From: Flectonema sp. DT1601
Lineage: Eukaryota; Euglenozoa; Diplonemea; Diplonemida; Diplonemidae
Assembly (NCBI GenBank): GCA_964019425.1
Contig: OZ025797.1
Coordinates: forward strand, 310,001 to 374,000
DNA length: 64,000 nucleotides
Reading direction: 5' to 3'
The notes under the pieces were generated by a model, which saw nothing but the letters and a program-made list of their open reading frames with translations, searched no databases and was not told the origin of the DNA. Of this stretch, positions 47,812 to 57,273 are shown piece after piece. Numbering within the stretch: the stretch's first letter is position 1; each line of letters starts with the position of its first letter. The position numbers and the translations under genes are program-made.

Positions 47812-49932
47812 ATGTCTCGTGTCGAGGCGTCAACCTGTGAATCAGCATGCGAGCTATCAACAGCAGTATATTATGAACCAAGTCATGAAATGTTTGATGG
47901 ATTTGAGGTTTTTGCCTTTCAATCATTGGGACGAGTTCCTTTAACTCACTTTGCCGGGAGTAGTGATAATCACGACGCTAGAAAATCTGAACAACGATGT
48001 GAGGATCCACCTGCTGATGAGACTTTGGATGAACCGTATCATAAATGTCAGTGGGTAGCAGCATATCGAAAAGGAGAAGTAACAAATAAACGAACCCTTT
48101 ACGTTGCTTTTAAAGGAACCAGTAACGCTCTTGATATCTTACTTGACTTATCATTCATGGATGTTGTTACTAGAAGAGGATGTCGGATGCATTCAGGAAT
48201 CTTTTGTGGAGTTCAAGATGAACTTCTTTCTGTGATTGAAGTAATTCAATTCGCAAGAGCTCATTTAAAGACATCGCGAGTCGTATTATGTGGACACAGT
48301 CTTGGAGGTGGATATGCCACGGCTGCTCTTTGTGAATATTTATCAGAGAGAGATTCAAGTAACGATCCTCTTCCTCAATGGGATCAAAATATTCACGCGG
48401 AAGCAATTACTTTTGGAGCACCTTTGATTCTACGTTCCCCAACACCAAGAGCTAGGGTTCAGGCACCAAATAATATTAAAATAACGAATATAATTAATAA
48501 TTATGATATTATACCCCGAATGTTTGCCTTGCCAACTAGTGCGTTGACCGGGTTACTTGAAGAAGCACCAAAGATCATGGGTGGCTTCATGTTTCAACAG
48601 ATAGCATCGATGGCATTAAAAAATAGCGGACTGACCTCAGCTAAAATAACAGAAACATTTCATCAAATTAGACTTGGATATCGTGCGGTGGGTACTTTTG
48701 TTTTTATGAACACAGACACCGGATGTAATACCCAACCAGGATACTTTCCACTAAATGGAACCTATTCGGTTATTAAAGAGAGAGGATTTACTCCTGCTAA
48801 CCCAGATGCTGAGGCTATGTTACAATATTTTCCATCTATTGATGTTGGATCTCCATGTGCAAAAGCACTTCGTGAAGATAAAGGATCTTTTATTATGAAA
48901 TCACTGGAAGATCATAGCATGGCTGCATATGCTTCTGGGATTAGGTGTTTAGCGCAGAACCCAAATCCTTGGGCGATTGCTATGATTAGTAGTAAGAGGT
49001 ATCACGCAGTGGTTTCGCCACCTTCTGAGTGTTCACTGACATCACCTCCACCTCCGGGTGCTATGCCTAAGAGGGTTCCAAATACTCCTTGGTGTATTGT
49101 TTCTAGGGTGAGTTCAGAAAAGTTACTAATTGAAACATACTCTAAAGGAAGTACAGTCTGCAGCTGGTCAGAAACCCTCCACCCTGGCTGTACTGTTATC
49201 ATCCAAGGAGTTAAAGCACCTGGAGATTCAGTTAAGATTTTAAATATAAATAAAACAACCGTCTGTGACATTGTACTACCCAGTAAGTCTGTACCCAGTT
49301 CTACCTACGCTCACTTAGCAATCGAATATTCAGGTGTGTTGGGGTACGTGTGTTGGGAGTCAGTAATGGAAGAGTCATCAGAGGATGAGAAAAAGAATTC
49401 TTTTTTTTCATTTAAAACGTCTCCAAAAACATACGTTGAAAGAGACAACAAGTGTTTATACCCAATTGGAGTAGCTGCTGGTGGTAGTAATGAAAGTGCA
49501 GCTTTACATAATCACAAGCTATCATACTTCTTGGCAGGTGTATCTGATGCTACTTGGACTCTAAGTGACGTACTTGGCACTGGATGTCCTGAAGACAAGC
49601 GAGAAAAATCTGACAAAGCGCCCACCTGTAGAGGCTGTCTTGTTGCAACTTTCGGAAGTCGAGTAAGGCGTCAACACTGCTCACGATGTGGTCTCTCTTT
49701 CTGCTCTTCCTGTCTGGTGGGTAAGACTCATTTTCTCAAAGCCTATGCGTTTTTAAGTGTTCCGATTTGTTCAAAATGTACGAGAGATCTCAGTAAGAAT
49801 CGTCAACTCTTTATCAATCGCTCTGAGAATGCTGCCAATCTCGCTTCCCTTCACCTGCTGCTGATTGGGAGGAAGAAATTCTTATCCGTCGCAGACAGCA
49901 AACTGGTGTTCTCGTTTCTTGAGAATACATAA
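47812..49932 (+). CDS. Class 3 lipase fused to a C-terminal FYVE zinc finger
   Basis: 706 residues. The alpha/beta-hydrolase part holds the class 3 lipase nucleophile elbow GHSLGGGYA near residue 162. A candidate catalytic Asp lies in NNYDIIPRM near 231, and a candidate His in DHSMAAYASG near 366, all in canonical order. After a beta-rich middle region (about 430-590), residues about 603-660 form a FYVE-type double zinc site: CRGC ... RVRRQHCSRCG ... FCSSC ... ICSKC. The RVRRQHC basic motif is close to the R(R/K)HHCR signature that binds phosphatidylinositol 3-phosphate. It is therefore predicted to be an endosome-targeted lipase acting on membrane or ingested lipids. No signal peptide is seen, so it should act from the cytosol. 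Confidence 0.88.
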   Translation: MSRVEASTCESACELSTAVYYEPSHEMFDGFEVFAFQSLGRVPLTHFAGSSDNHDARKSEQRCEDPPADETLDEPYHKCQWVAAYRKGEVTNKRTLYVAFKGTSNALDILLDLSFMDVVTRRGCRMHSGIFCGVQDELLSVIEVIQFARAHLKTSRVVLCGHSLGGGYATAALCEYLSERDSSNDPLPQWDQNIHAEAITFGAPLILRSPTPRARVQAPNNIKITNIINNYDIIPRMFALPTSALTGLLEEAPKIMGGFMFQQIASMALKNSGLTSAKITETFHQIRLGYRAVGTFVFMNTDTGCNTQPGYFPLNGTYSVIKERGFTPANPDAEAMLQYFPSIDVGSPCAKALREDKGSFIMKSLEDHSMAAYASGIRCLAQNPNPWAIAMISSKRYHAVVSPPSECSLTSPPPPGAMPKRVPNTPWCIVSRVSSEKLLIETYSKGSTVCSWSETLHPGCTVIIQGVKAPGDSVKILNINKTTVCDIVLPSKSVPSSTYAHLAIEYSGVLGYVCWESVMEESSEDEKKNSFFSFKTSPKTYVERDNKCLYPIGVAAGGSNESAALHNHKLSYFLAGVSDATWTLSDVLGTGCPEDKREKSDKAPTCRGCLVATFGSRVRRQHCSRCGLSFCSSCLVGKTHFLKAYAFLSVPICSKCTRDLSKNRQLFINRSENAANLASLHLLLIGRKKFLSVADSKLVFSFLENT

Positions 49933-50365
49933 GAACACTCGGATCTACATTCCTTGGTAAAGTAATCAAACTCTGTGAGAGTGTTTGACGATAATTAACT
50001 TAACTGTCCCTCGTTATCAATTAGACAAGGTTATCCTATCTGACTAACGAACTCTTTAGAACCGACTCGAAAAGTAACCAGTAAGACACACGCAATCTTG
50101 TTCTTGTTGTTGTTCTGGTTAGTCATTAGCTTATTTTATACACGATACAAGTAATAGTTACCACGAGTACTATTAGTGCTATTCTGTTTTATGTTGTTTG
50201 TGTAATCTTTAACAACCTGTTTGAAACTTCTTCAAAAAAAAACCAAAGCAAGTTTCTTTCGTCATTTTCTTCTTCTTTTTTTTCTTTGTTACGTATTGGA
50301 AACATGTTGTCGTTCTTCTGCCGCCCAGTTTTGCGATTAGCGGTCCAACCTAGCTTTAAAAAAAA

Positions 50366-50606
50366 ATCAGATTTGCCTTATATTTTGTTGATTGCAGACA
50401 GTAATGCGGAACGCACGAGGGAAATAGATAACATAAACATTTTCCACTACTGTGCCTTTTTGGAATAACAGAACAATTTATTAATGTTTTCATTAATAAG
50501 TTGTATTTTCTTAAGTGGTATATTCTTTACAATACATTCACATGGCGACATTGACATCAGTAACGGCTCTTAATTCGAGTGTGTTTCTTCTCCGATTTCG
50601 TCGGTT
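50366..50606 (-). mobile_element. Stem-loop element B, minus orientation, long copy
   Basis: On the + strand it starts AATCAGATTTGCCTTATATT then TTGTTGATTGCAG, and ends AACGGCTCTTAATTCGAG then TTTCTTCTCCGATTTCGTCG. Both ends align with the 51981-52070 copy. The extra inner sequence makes it about 240 bp. Confidence 0.5.
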
Positions 50607-51029
50607 CAAAAAAAAAAAAAAAAAACCGTTTTCTTGTCTTTTACTTTATCTTTCTTTCTCTTGTGGGTTGTCATCTCGTCGTTCGCCTTCTGCTCAGTTG
50701 AACGGTGAGTTACTCCGTGTAAGATGTGTTTTTTATTTGTTATTTATTTATCTAGCTTTGTGTTTTTGCTGTTGTTGTTTTATTATTGATACTCACGACT
50801 ATTTGTATAACAGTCTACAATGTTTTGTATGTCTGTTTTTTCGATGCAAATACTAGTCGGTCAGTGACAACCATTGTGTTGGTAACATTTCTTCGTCAAG
50901 AAAGACTTTTTACTACAGATATTATGATTTTTTTGAGTGACCTGAAAAAGCAAAAAAAAAAAAAAAAAAAAAAAAAAGTCAACACAACAGGCTTCTCCTG
51001 CGTTGATTTATCTGCATGTCGAACCTGCC

Positions 51030-51140
51030 TGTTCTTTTGTAATCTACTACAGGATTGGGAACCCCGAAGAGCTACCTGGTTCTCTTTGAGTGTTTACCTA
51101 ACCGGTCTTCGGTGTTGGACTTGCTTAACTAGCTAACATC
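51030..51140 (+). repeat. Hairpin repeat family C, related copy 4
   Basis: GTAATCTACTAC is shared with copy 2, GGATTGGGAACCCCGAAGAG and TACCTAACCGGTCTTCGG with copy 3, and GGACTTGCTTAACTAGCTAA with copies 1 and 2. It links the family together. Confidence 0.45.
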
Positions 51141-51216
51141 GTTATTCCTGGATGTTGGGGAAATTAGCAGAAATGAATATTCTTTGTTTTACTTTTACTT
51201 TTACTTTTACTTTTAT

Positions 51217-51259
<43 letters not shown>

Positions 51260-51424
51260 CCATCTAATCCTACTTTTCTAAATAATAAAATAAAATAATA
51301 CCAACATCACTAAATTGATGCTTCTTTGTTTTTTTTTTTTACACAAAATAAAATACATCGACTCTCCATAACAGATTCTGACTGCAATCCGTTAACGAGT
51401 AAAGACTTTCTTGTTCTCTTTTCC

Positions 51425-51585
51425 CCTCCCGCATCACCATTAGTCACTGTATCTAAAACCAATGTTAAATTATCTTTATGTTTTTATGATACAACACAGT
51501 TGTGATTTTTACAGAATCGAACATACAACCCCTCCCGCTGTAACGGGTTAACAGGGTATCGCTCAACTTGTAGTACGTGGTCAGC
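51425..51585 (-). repeat. tRNA-like SINE candidate (family E), most complete copy
   Basis: On the minus strand AAGTTGAGCGATACC (A-box-like) is followed about 46 nt later by TGTTCGATTC (B-box-like), the spacing of a pol III tRNA promoter. CTGTTAACCCG lies between them. The downstream body, TTGTATCATAAAAACATAAA then GATAATTTAACATTGG and GATACAGTGACTAATGG, recurs at 59153-59272. The T arm does not pair, so it is not a working tRNA. Confidence 0.4.
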
Positions 51586-51980
51586 ATACGTGGGATTTCA
51601 TCGATACCGACTGTTGGTCTCTTTTTATTGAGTTACCTCCCCCCGTGAAAATAGTGAAAATATCACCGCTGGACACTATTCAAAAAACCCCCCATTAAAT
51701 TTCTTTTTAAAATTTTTTTTTTGAAGGGATTTTGATTGCTTGAACAGAGTTGAACAAAGAGCCTATTCTGCAAATCCTATGTGGCATGTTTTTTCTTTTT
51801 TTTTTTCCACCTGCTGGTGATTTTTATTCTGTTGTGCAGTTAGGTTCGGTAAGTCGCACTTCAGTTTGCGTGCCATCCATGACCGACTGCATGCGGCTAC
51901 AAAAAATAAAAATAAAAAAATGTCTCTACAACTGTTGTAAGTGACAAGTTTATTGTGCGTAGGGAAAAAAAAAATAATGA

Positions 51981-52070
51981 AACCATTCAGATTGGCCTTA
52001 AATTTCGTTGAATGCAGCAAAAACACAACGGCTTTCATATGAATAGTTTCTTCTCCGACAACATCGGTAC
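51981..52070 (-). mobile_element. Stem-loop element B, minus orientation
   Basis: On the + strand it runs AACCATTCAGATTGGCC ... CATATGAATAGTTTCTTCTC and then CCGACAACATCGGTAC. The ends form inverted repeats and the terminal hairpin persists with a wider loop. Confidence 0.6.
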
Positions 52071-52331
52071 AAAAAAAAAAAAAAAATTGAGAGAGGAGAA
52101 TGAGAAGATAAGCTATAGTTCTCACTTCTAGGCTTAAACCCTTTGATTCGCTCATATTTGATCACAAGTCTAGAGCCTTTTATGTGATTTGATTTGGGAC
52201 GTCGTATGGCATTCGGCATATAATTACTTCTTCACTCAGTATTATAAGTCAACATGTTTTCAGTCGTTTCTGACACTGCTTTAATGTTTTATGAAATCAA
52301 TTAAACAGGAACACAACACATTGTACACACT

Positions 52332-53228
52332 ATGACATCACCAGAGAAAGAGAATAAAGAAAAAGGATTCTGGGCGGGTGTAACAACAGCATTTGAACAT
52401 CTTGTTGATGATGTTGAAGGGAAGCTGGATGGTGTTATGGGTGTTCGGGCATCGGAAGTATCAGTCAATGATGATGAAAAAGAAAACGATAAAGAAAACG
52501 AAAGCGAAAAGGAAACGAAACCAATTACCGAAGAACAACCAGAAGGTAGTAATCAACCTGATAAAGCAGGATGGAAGTCACTACTGGGAGGGTTCGTTGG
52601 TACCATTCAGGAAGTCGCAACAGATCTGATAACTGATGAGACTCCGTTAACTCCTTCTCCTAATGATTGCAAACCAACTGATAAAGAAGAGGAAGAAGAA
52701 TTAGAATCTGAACCACTAACACCACCTCCTTCATACCCAACATTATTAAAAGCTCAGTCACCAGCAGACTCTGTCACAGACTCTGCAGGAACTGATAAGA
52801 GAATTGATAACTTAGTATCTGAGTGGATCCAATTAGTTACGTCTGTTGACAGGGAAGACCCACAGCCATTGGCTGACGTAGTTCAAGAAATCGAAATGGA
52901 GCTCGCTCTGGACGGAGCAATTAAATTAGAAACACTCGACAAGATGGGTCGAACTACTGCTGTTAATCTTTTTATGAATCCATCTGATCAAGGAATTCAT
53001 GAATTATTCTTATCTGAAATAGAAGCAGTCGAGAGTGTTGCATACGCTACGTTACACTCACCTGTGAAGTCAAGTTCTGAACCACAGTCTCCATCATACC
53101 TCTCAGATCAAAATCAAATGGACGTCTTGAGAAGAGGAGTGACTTCGTTACGTGAAGCAGTCTCCCTTTTCTATTCCAGAGTGTTGAGTGGTAAAGTTGG
53201 TAACGAAGAAAAATCTGAGGGAAGTTAA
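52332..53228 (+). CDS. Acidic protein of unknown function
   Basis: 298 residues, strongly acidic and Lys/Glu/Asn-rich in the first half (DDEKENDKENESEKETKP). Two similar amphipathic segments (FWAGVTTAFEHLVDDVEGKL and WKSLLGGFVGTIQEVATDLI) may be helices that contact membranes or partners. The second half (about 155-240) is a predicted helical domain: IDNLVSEWIQLVTS, LADVVQEIEMELALDGA, ELFLSEIEAVESVAY. There is no signal peptide, membrane helix or catalytic motif. It does not match a family I know. It starts 46 nt after a weak acceptor-like AG. Confidence 0.7.
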   Translation: MTSPEKENKEKGFWAGVTTAFEHLVDDVEGKLDGVMGVRASEVSVNDDEKENDKENESEKETKPITEEQPEGSNQPDKAGWKSLLGGFVGTIQEVATDLITDETPLTPSPNDCKPTDKEEEEELESEPLTPPPSYPTLLKAQSPADSVTDSAGTDKRIDNLVSEWIQLVTSVDREDPQPLADVVQEIEMELALDGAIKLETLDKMGRTTAVNLFMNPSDQGIHELFLSEIEAVESVAYATLHSPVKSSSEPQSPSYLSDQNQMDVLRRGVTSLREAVSLFYSRVLSGKVGNEEKSEGS

Positions 53229-53858
53229 TACCATGAGAACACATAAAGGCACATGTCATATTGAGAGCAAGCTACCAGATCATTAAATAGCTGTTTTTTT
53301 TTTTTTTTTTTTTTTTGTAGGATTTTTCTTTTTTTTAATATAAAAATAAGAGCGCACCTTCCCTTCCCCCCTCTCCCCCCTTTTTCTTAGATTGCTAGAA
53401 TATTACGAAAAGGTTTTGATAATTTTTGCTGTACTTTATACCGGTCTTGCCTAATTTATTGTTATTATTATTATTATTATTATTTTGTTTTTTTTTATAT
53501 TTTTTATTCATGCATAGTCCCGTCTGTTTGTTGAGATTAATTGGAATCTGAAACCAATGTTAGTATAAGTAAACATCGCACATCAAAAATATTGAGAGAC
53601 CTTTGTTGCTATAACAACCTAACCTTTTGAACCTTCCTCCACGAACTCTCTCCCCAAGAGAGTAAGTGGTTTTTTCTGCGCCTCGATGTGCATATTTATT
53701 AACTTTGAAGAGCCTGAGTAGCTTTTTGATTGTGTGATTTCGAAGAAACGTGTCATAAACAGAGATAGAAACGGATACCGAAAGGGAAAAAAAAAAAAAA
53801 AAAAAAAAGATTCAATGGTTAATTTTTTTAAAGTGCCTCTCCCCTTCACAAATGAAAC
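53229..53858. other. Spacer with homopolymer runs and a TTA microsatellite
   Basis: Contains T runs, (TTA)n at about 53460-53484 and a 22-nt A-rich run at 53787-53808. No gene or dispersed repeat recognised. An upstream ATG in the last 10 bases is discussed with the next gene. Confidence 0.6.
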
Positions 53859-54764
53859 ATGGCAGCAATACCGAGTAGTCATGGTTTTGAAAATATATTT
53901 AAAGGGGCTGAGAGAAGGCTAAGAGGAGGTGAATGGATTGTAGCAGGAAAATGCTTAGCAAGACAAGCAATCCGACAAAGTGCTTTAGGAATAGTCTTAG
54001 ATGATGGAGAAGAAGATGAAGAAACACTAAATGACGTACTAAGAACTCCTGTAAGTGTTATTACCAGTGCACTAGCCACAGCAATATGTGGATCAGCAAT
54101 AGATGCAGGAATATGGATGGGACTCACACAGTCTTTAGAACTACTTGTTGGTAAACGTGAAGTACTTCTGCCAGTCGCATGTTGGGGAATTCAATCTGTG
54201 CTAAGGGAATATCGATCTTCTTCAGAAGATTTTAAAATCGATTTCAGACATAATCTCCACACCGCGATGTCCAGAAGAATTGCGAGAAGCTCTCATCAAA
54301 TTGCTATTGACGTTCTTAAAAATACTTCAACTCTTCTATCTGCGATGTACGCCACTCCCTGGGCACTCGCAAACTTCCCATCCTTAGAAGAAGGTCCTAG
54401 AAAGCTTCATTTACTTACTCAGGCTGTTATACCATTCGTGAGTATGACTGCGGTTGAATCTGCTTTGACTTTGAAACTGCCACCGATGTCATCGACGTGT
54501 AGTAATTTTGTTTGGTATGCTGCTGTTCAGTGTGCCTTTACTCCGATAACAAAACCAACTGGAGTCTCACCATACATTGTAATGGGATTAGAATCATCAG
54601 CATCAACTGCATTAGTTAAACAACGATATCGGGAAGTGTCTATTGCTAATCACCCTGATAACCTTGTGAGTGGAACAGGTATTGATTTAAAAGGATATTC
54701 ATTTGCTGACTTTACGAGATCCTATAATGAGATTATGAAGCGGAGAGGAGGGAGGGGAAGATGA
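53859..54764 (+). CDS. J-domain protein with C-terminal J domain
   Basis: 301 residues. The last 65 residues form a J domain: SPYIVMGLESSASTALVKQR, then YREVSIANHPDN with the HPD tripeptide needed to stimulate Hsp70 ATPase, then FADFTRSYNEIMKR. Residues 1-235 are helical and rather hydrophobic (VSVITSALATAICGSAIDAG, TQAVIPFVSMTAVESAL), perhaps membrane-associated or mitochondrial, and match no family I recognise. C-terminal J domains after a hydrophobic region recall Tim14- or Sec63-type co-chaperones, but the resemblance is only architectural. An out-of-frame ATG at 53852 would open a nine-codon upstream frame overlapping this start. Confidence 0.75.
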   Translation: MAAIPSSHGFENIFKGAERRLRGGEWIVAGKCLARQAIRQSALGIVLDDGEEDEETLNDVLRTPVSVITSALATAICGSAIDAGIWMGLTQSLELLVGKREVLLPVACWGIQSVLREYRSSSEDFKIDFRHNLHTAMSRRIARSSHQIAIDVLKNTSTLLSAMYATPWALANFPSLEEGPRKLHLLTQAVIPFVSMTAVESALTLKLPPMSSTCSNFVWYAAVQCAFTPITKPTGVSPYIVMGLESSASTALVKQRYREVSIANHPDNLVSGTGIDLKGYSFADFTRSYNEIMKRRGGRGR

Positions 54765-55076
54765 AATCTCTAGACGTCTCTAATGGACATCTCTACCAAA
54801 AGAGAGAATGAGAATTTTCTCTGTTTTGTTGTTGCTTTTCCCAAATCCGAAAACTTTTTGCGTTCTGAGCTAAAAGGACCCTCGTGGCACTGGCCCGTGT
54901 GGTTCCTCCGTAACGTACAGTTGTTAAAGAATGAACTTTTTCACCTTTATACTTTCCTCTAGGTATCTACATATTGGATGAGCTGTTTATGCGTAAGAAA
55001 ACAATTTAAAAAACAAAAAAAACAATTGAAATTGATAACATTTTCCCCTCTCAGCTCAGGAAGGCAAATCGTAACC
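54765..55076. other. Short spacer, nothing recognised
   Basis: Carries the candidate acceptor of the next gene at its end. TCTCTA occurs three times at about 54767-54796 just after the stop codon, which is probably chance. Confidence 0.55.
55041..55054 (+). promoter_or_regulatory. Putative trans-splice acceptor that decides the GALM start
   Basis: TTTTCCCCTCTCAG ends at 55054, 22 nt before the ATG at 55077 and downstream of the ATG at 54978. The shorter protein is also the one that aligns with the family. Confidence 0.5.
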
Positions 55077-56249
55077 ATGGCAAGTGTTAATATAAATGAA
55101 ATAGAAGTTGATGGTCACAAAGTAATTGAAGTGATGCTCATGAATGGAAATGAGATGAGCGCGAGAGTAATCAGTTGGGGAGCAACCTTATGCGATTTAA
55201 AGATGACAGACATGTTTGGGAAGGTATCGGATGTGGTTCAGGGATTTGATAATGTGAACTCGTACATTAATAGAAATCCATTCTTCGGTTCAACTGTTGG
55301 AAGAGCTGCTGGTCGGATTGTTGATGGCAGACTTACACTACCTGGTGATGATAAAACTTATCAATTATCAAATTGTGACTTACAAACTCTAAACTCAAAC
55401 TGTCATCTTCACGGTGGACCCATCGGATTTGATAAAGTAAACTGGAAGTTAGACGGCCATACTATATCTGACCACGGAGTAGCAGTCGCATTCTCATACA
55501 AATCACCTCACCTTGATCAAAATTATCCTGGTGAGCTATTCGTGTCATGTACTTATACGTTAACAGAAAGTAATGACTTAGAGATCAAGTACACGGCAAC
55601 GACAACAGCTGATACAATATGTTCATTGTGTAACCATTCGTACTTTAACTTAGCAGGTCATGATGCTGGTTCAGATGCAATGGGTGAACACATCATAACA
55701 CTCAATAGCTCGAAGTATCTTCCAACTCACGAAGCAGCATCTGAGCCAAGAACACACCGACTCAGGGGATGTTATACTGGTGAAGAACTCGTCGTCTCTG
55801 ACACGGCACATGATATGAGAAATGGTGTTTTATTTAGAGAAGTAACGGAAGCTATTGAAAAGTCGTACCCAGGTTGGATTCACGGAGACTGCTACATTGT
55901 GGATGATAGTCCCAAAGATGATGAAATGCTTCTCTGTGGTACCCTCTTCCATCCACCTAGTGGAAGGTTAATGACCATTACGACTACAGAGCCATGTACT
56001 CAAATCTATTTTGCTACCCTTCTCGATCTTGAGGATTGTAAGTCGGGTAAAAATTATTTACCGAAGTCTAGTTTTTGTATTGAGCCTCAGCGATTCGCTG
56101 ATTCTGTTTCTGCTGTCCCGCCTGCTGATCCGATTAAGGCGGCCTACAATAAGAAACATGGAGATAGTCTTCTTCTAAAGAAGGGTGATACTTACGAAAA
56201 TAAAACAACATACTCATTCTCTATTCAAGAGCCGATGAGCCCTTGTTGA
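55077..56249 (+). CDS. GALM: Galactose mutarotase (aldose 1-epimerase)
   Basis: 390 residues from the ATG at 55077. The enzyme interconverts alpha and beta anomers of galactose and other aldoses and feeds the Leloir pathway. Family motifs are present: WGATLCDLKMTD near the N-terminus, FFGSTVGRAAGRIVDGRL and CHLHGGPIGFDKVNW with the first active-site His. NHSYFNLAGH carries the second His, and the C-terminal FCIEPQRFADS carries the catalytic Glu. An insert of about 20-30 residues before the C-terminal strands (PADPIKAAYNKKHGDSLL) makes it somewhat longer than bacterial members. No loss of key residues is seen. It probably acts in the cytosol. Confidence 0.92.
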   Translation: MASVNINEIEVDGHKVIEVMLMNGNEMSARVISWGATLCDLKMTDMFGKVSDVVQGFDNVNSYINRNPFFGSTVGRAAGRIVDGRLTLPGDDKTYQLSNCDLQTLNSNCHLHGGPIGFDKVNWKLDGHTISDHGVAVAFSYKSPHLDQNYPGELFVSCTYTLTESNDLEIKYTATTTADTICSLCNHSYFNLAGHDAGSDAMGEHIITLNSSKYLPTHEAASEPRTHRLRGCYTGEELVVSDTAHDMRNGVLFREVTEAIEKSYPGWIHGDCYIVDDSPKDDEMLLCGTLFHPPSGRLMTITTTEPCTQIYFATLLDLEDCKSGKNYLPKSSFCIEPQRFADSVSAVPPADPIKAAYNKKHGDSLLLKKGDTYENKTTYSFSIQEPMSPC

Positions 56250-56475
56250 TCCAAAGTGGAAAGTTCTCAGCTGGTTGTTTTCCTTTTTAACCATTTTGTA
56301 CCATTTCTGGCATTCGTCTGCCTTGCTTATCTCATTTCACTTTTTTTTTCTCTAATTTCTTTTTCTCTTTGAGCTTAACTGACTTAACAGTTTCTTTTAT
56401 TTAATCTTTTTATTTTGGTTGTTGTTTCTTGTTGCTGATTAATTCCTCGTACACTTTATCGAAAATTTTATGAAG

Positions 56476-56506
<31 letters not shown>

Positions 56507-56558
56507 AAAAGAGAAGTGGAAAAATAATTACTACTAGTTTTTACATAAAGTCTAAAAG
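56250..56558. other. Short spacer
   Basis: T-rich sequence and a 29-nt A run at about 56475-56503. No clear pyrimidine-AG tract is seen directly before the next gene; TTTTTACATAAAG near 56537-56549 is the best candidate. Confidence 0.55.
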
Positions 56559-57095
56559 ATGGCTGATGAATTGCGATGTACGGAATCAGATAGAGAACTG
56601 TTCGAAATGTGTCGCACAGGAAACATTGCTGAGGTAACTACCTTAATTCATAATAGTAAAGCACGTCCAGGAGCATACGTCGACTACTGCGGAAAGAATG
56701 GATTAATGATGGCAGCTGAGAGGGGACATTTAGATATTATTAAAATCTGTATTGTGGCTGACCCTTCAGTATTGTTATCTACTTGTGAAGACGATACCGA
56801 TGCTGTCGCTCTCGCAGCTGCAAACGGTCACCTGCAGACTGTTCAGCTGTTGCTCAATTCACAAAAACAATACTTCCCAAAAAGATCATTTTCTTTAACA
56901 ACTGCCCTCTCTCTCGCCAGTTATAATGGTCACCTTCCGTGTGTGAAGTTACTATTGCAGTTTGGTGCTGATCATCGCACCCCAGATACTGACGGTGCTG
57001 TTCCGTTAGAGAATTCAAAACTCTTCGGATCTCATCCAAAGCAGAAACGTCTTCAGAGACACGAAGACACTGCGAAATACCTCTCAAAATTATAA
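56559..57095 (+). CDS. Small ankyrin-repeat protein
   Basis: 178 residues made almost wholly of four to five ankyrin repeats: RELFEMCRTGNIAEVTTLIH, GKNGLMMAAERGHLDIIKIC, AVALAAANGHLQTVQLLLNS and ALSLASYNGHLPCVKLLLQF, ending with GADHRTPDTDGAVPL. Each shows the expected helix-turn-helix and G-H-L turn. There is no other domain, signal peptide or membrane segment, so it is a protein-protein adaptor. The partner cannot be deduced. The next gene in the array starts 178 bp downstream. Confidence 0.85.
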   Translation: MADELRCTESDRELFEMCRTGNIAEVTTLIHNSKARPGAYVDYCGKNGLMMAAERGHLDIIKICIVADPSVLLSTCEDDTDAVALAAANGHLQTVQLLLNSQKQYFPKRSFSLTTALSLASYNGHLPCVKLLLQFGADHRTPDTDGAVPLENSKLFGSHPKQKRLQRHEDTAKYLSKL

Positions 57096-57229
57096 TGAGA
57101 TGCGACACCGTAAAGTTGATTAGGATATATTATTTGCGGGTTTGAGTACTTATACAGAAGCAACTGATCAGAGTTGATATCTGTAATCGATTAATTGTTT
57201 ATGATATCGGGTGTGTTAATTGTGATATC

Positions 57230-57246
57230 TGTTTTACCCCCTTCAG
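57230..57246 (+). promoter_or_regulatory. Putative trans-splice acceptor
   Basis: TGTTTTACCCCCTTCAG ends at 57246, followed by a pyrimidine-rich leader and the ATG at 57274. Confidence 0.45.
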
Positions 57247-57273
57247 TTTTCCTTTTTCCCATTCTTTTACAAA

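Larger units (their letters stand above)
49933..52331. other. 2.4-kb spacer rich in dispersed repeats
   Basis: No gene recognised. Holds two copies of stem-loop element B in minus orientation (50366-50606 and 51981-52070), a family C relative (51030-51140) and the best tRNA-like SINE candidate (51425-51585). It also has a (TTTTAC)n microsatellite (51190-51215) and a T run of about 42 nt near 51219-51260. Confidence 0.65.
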
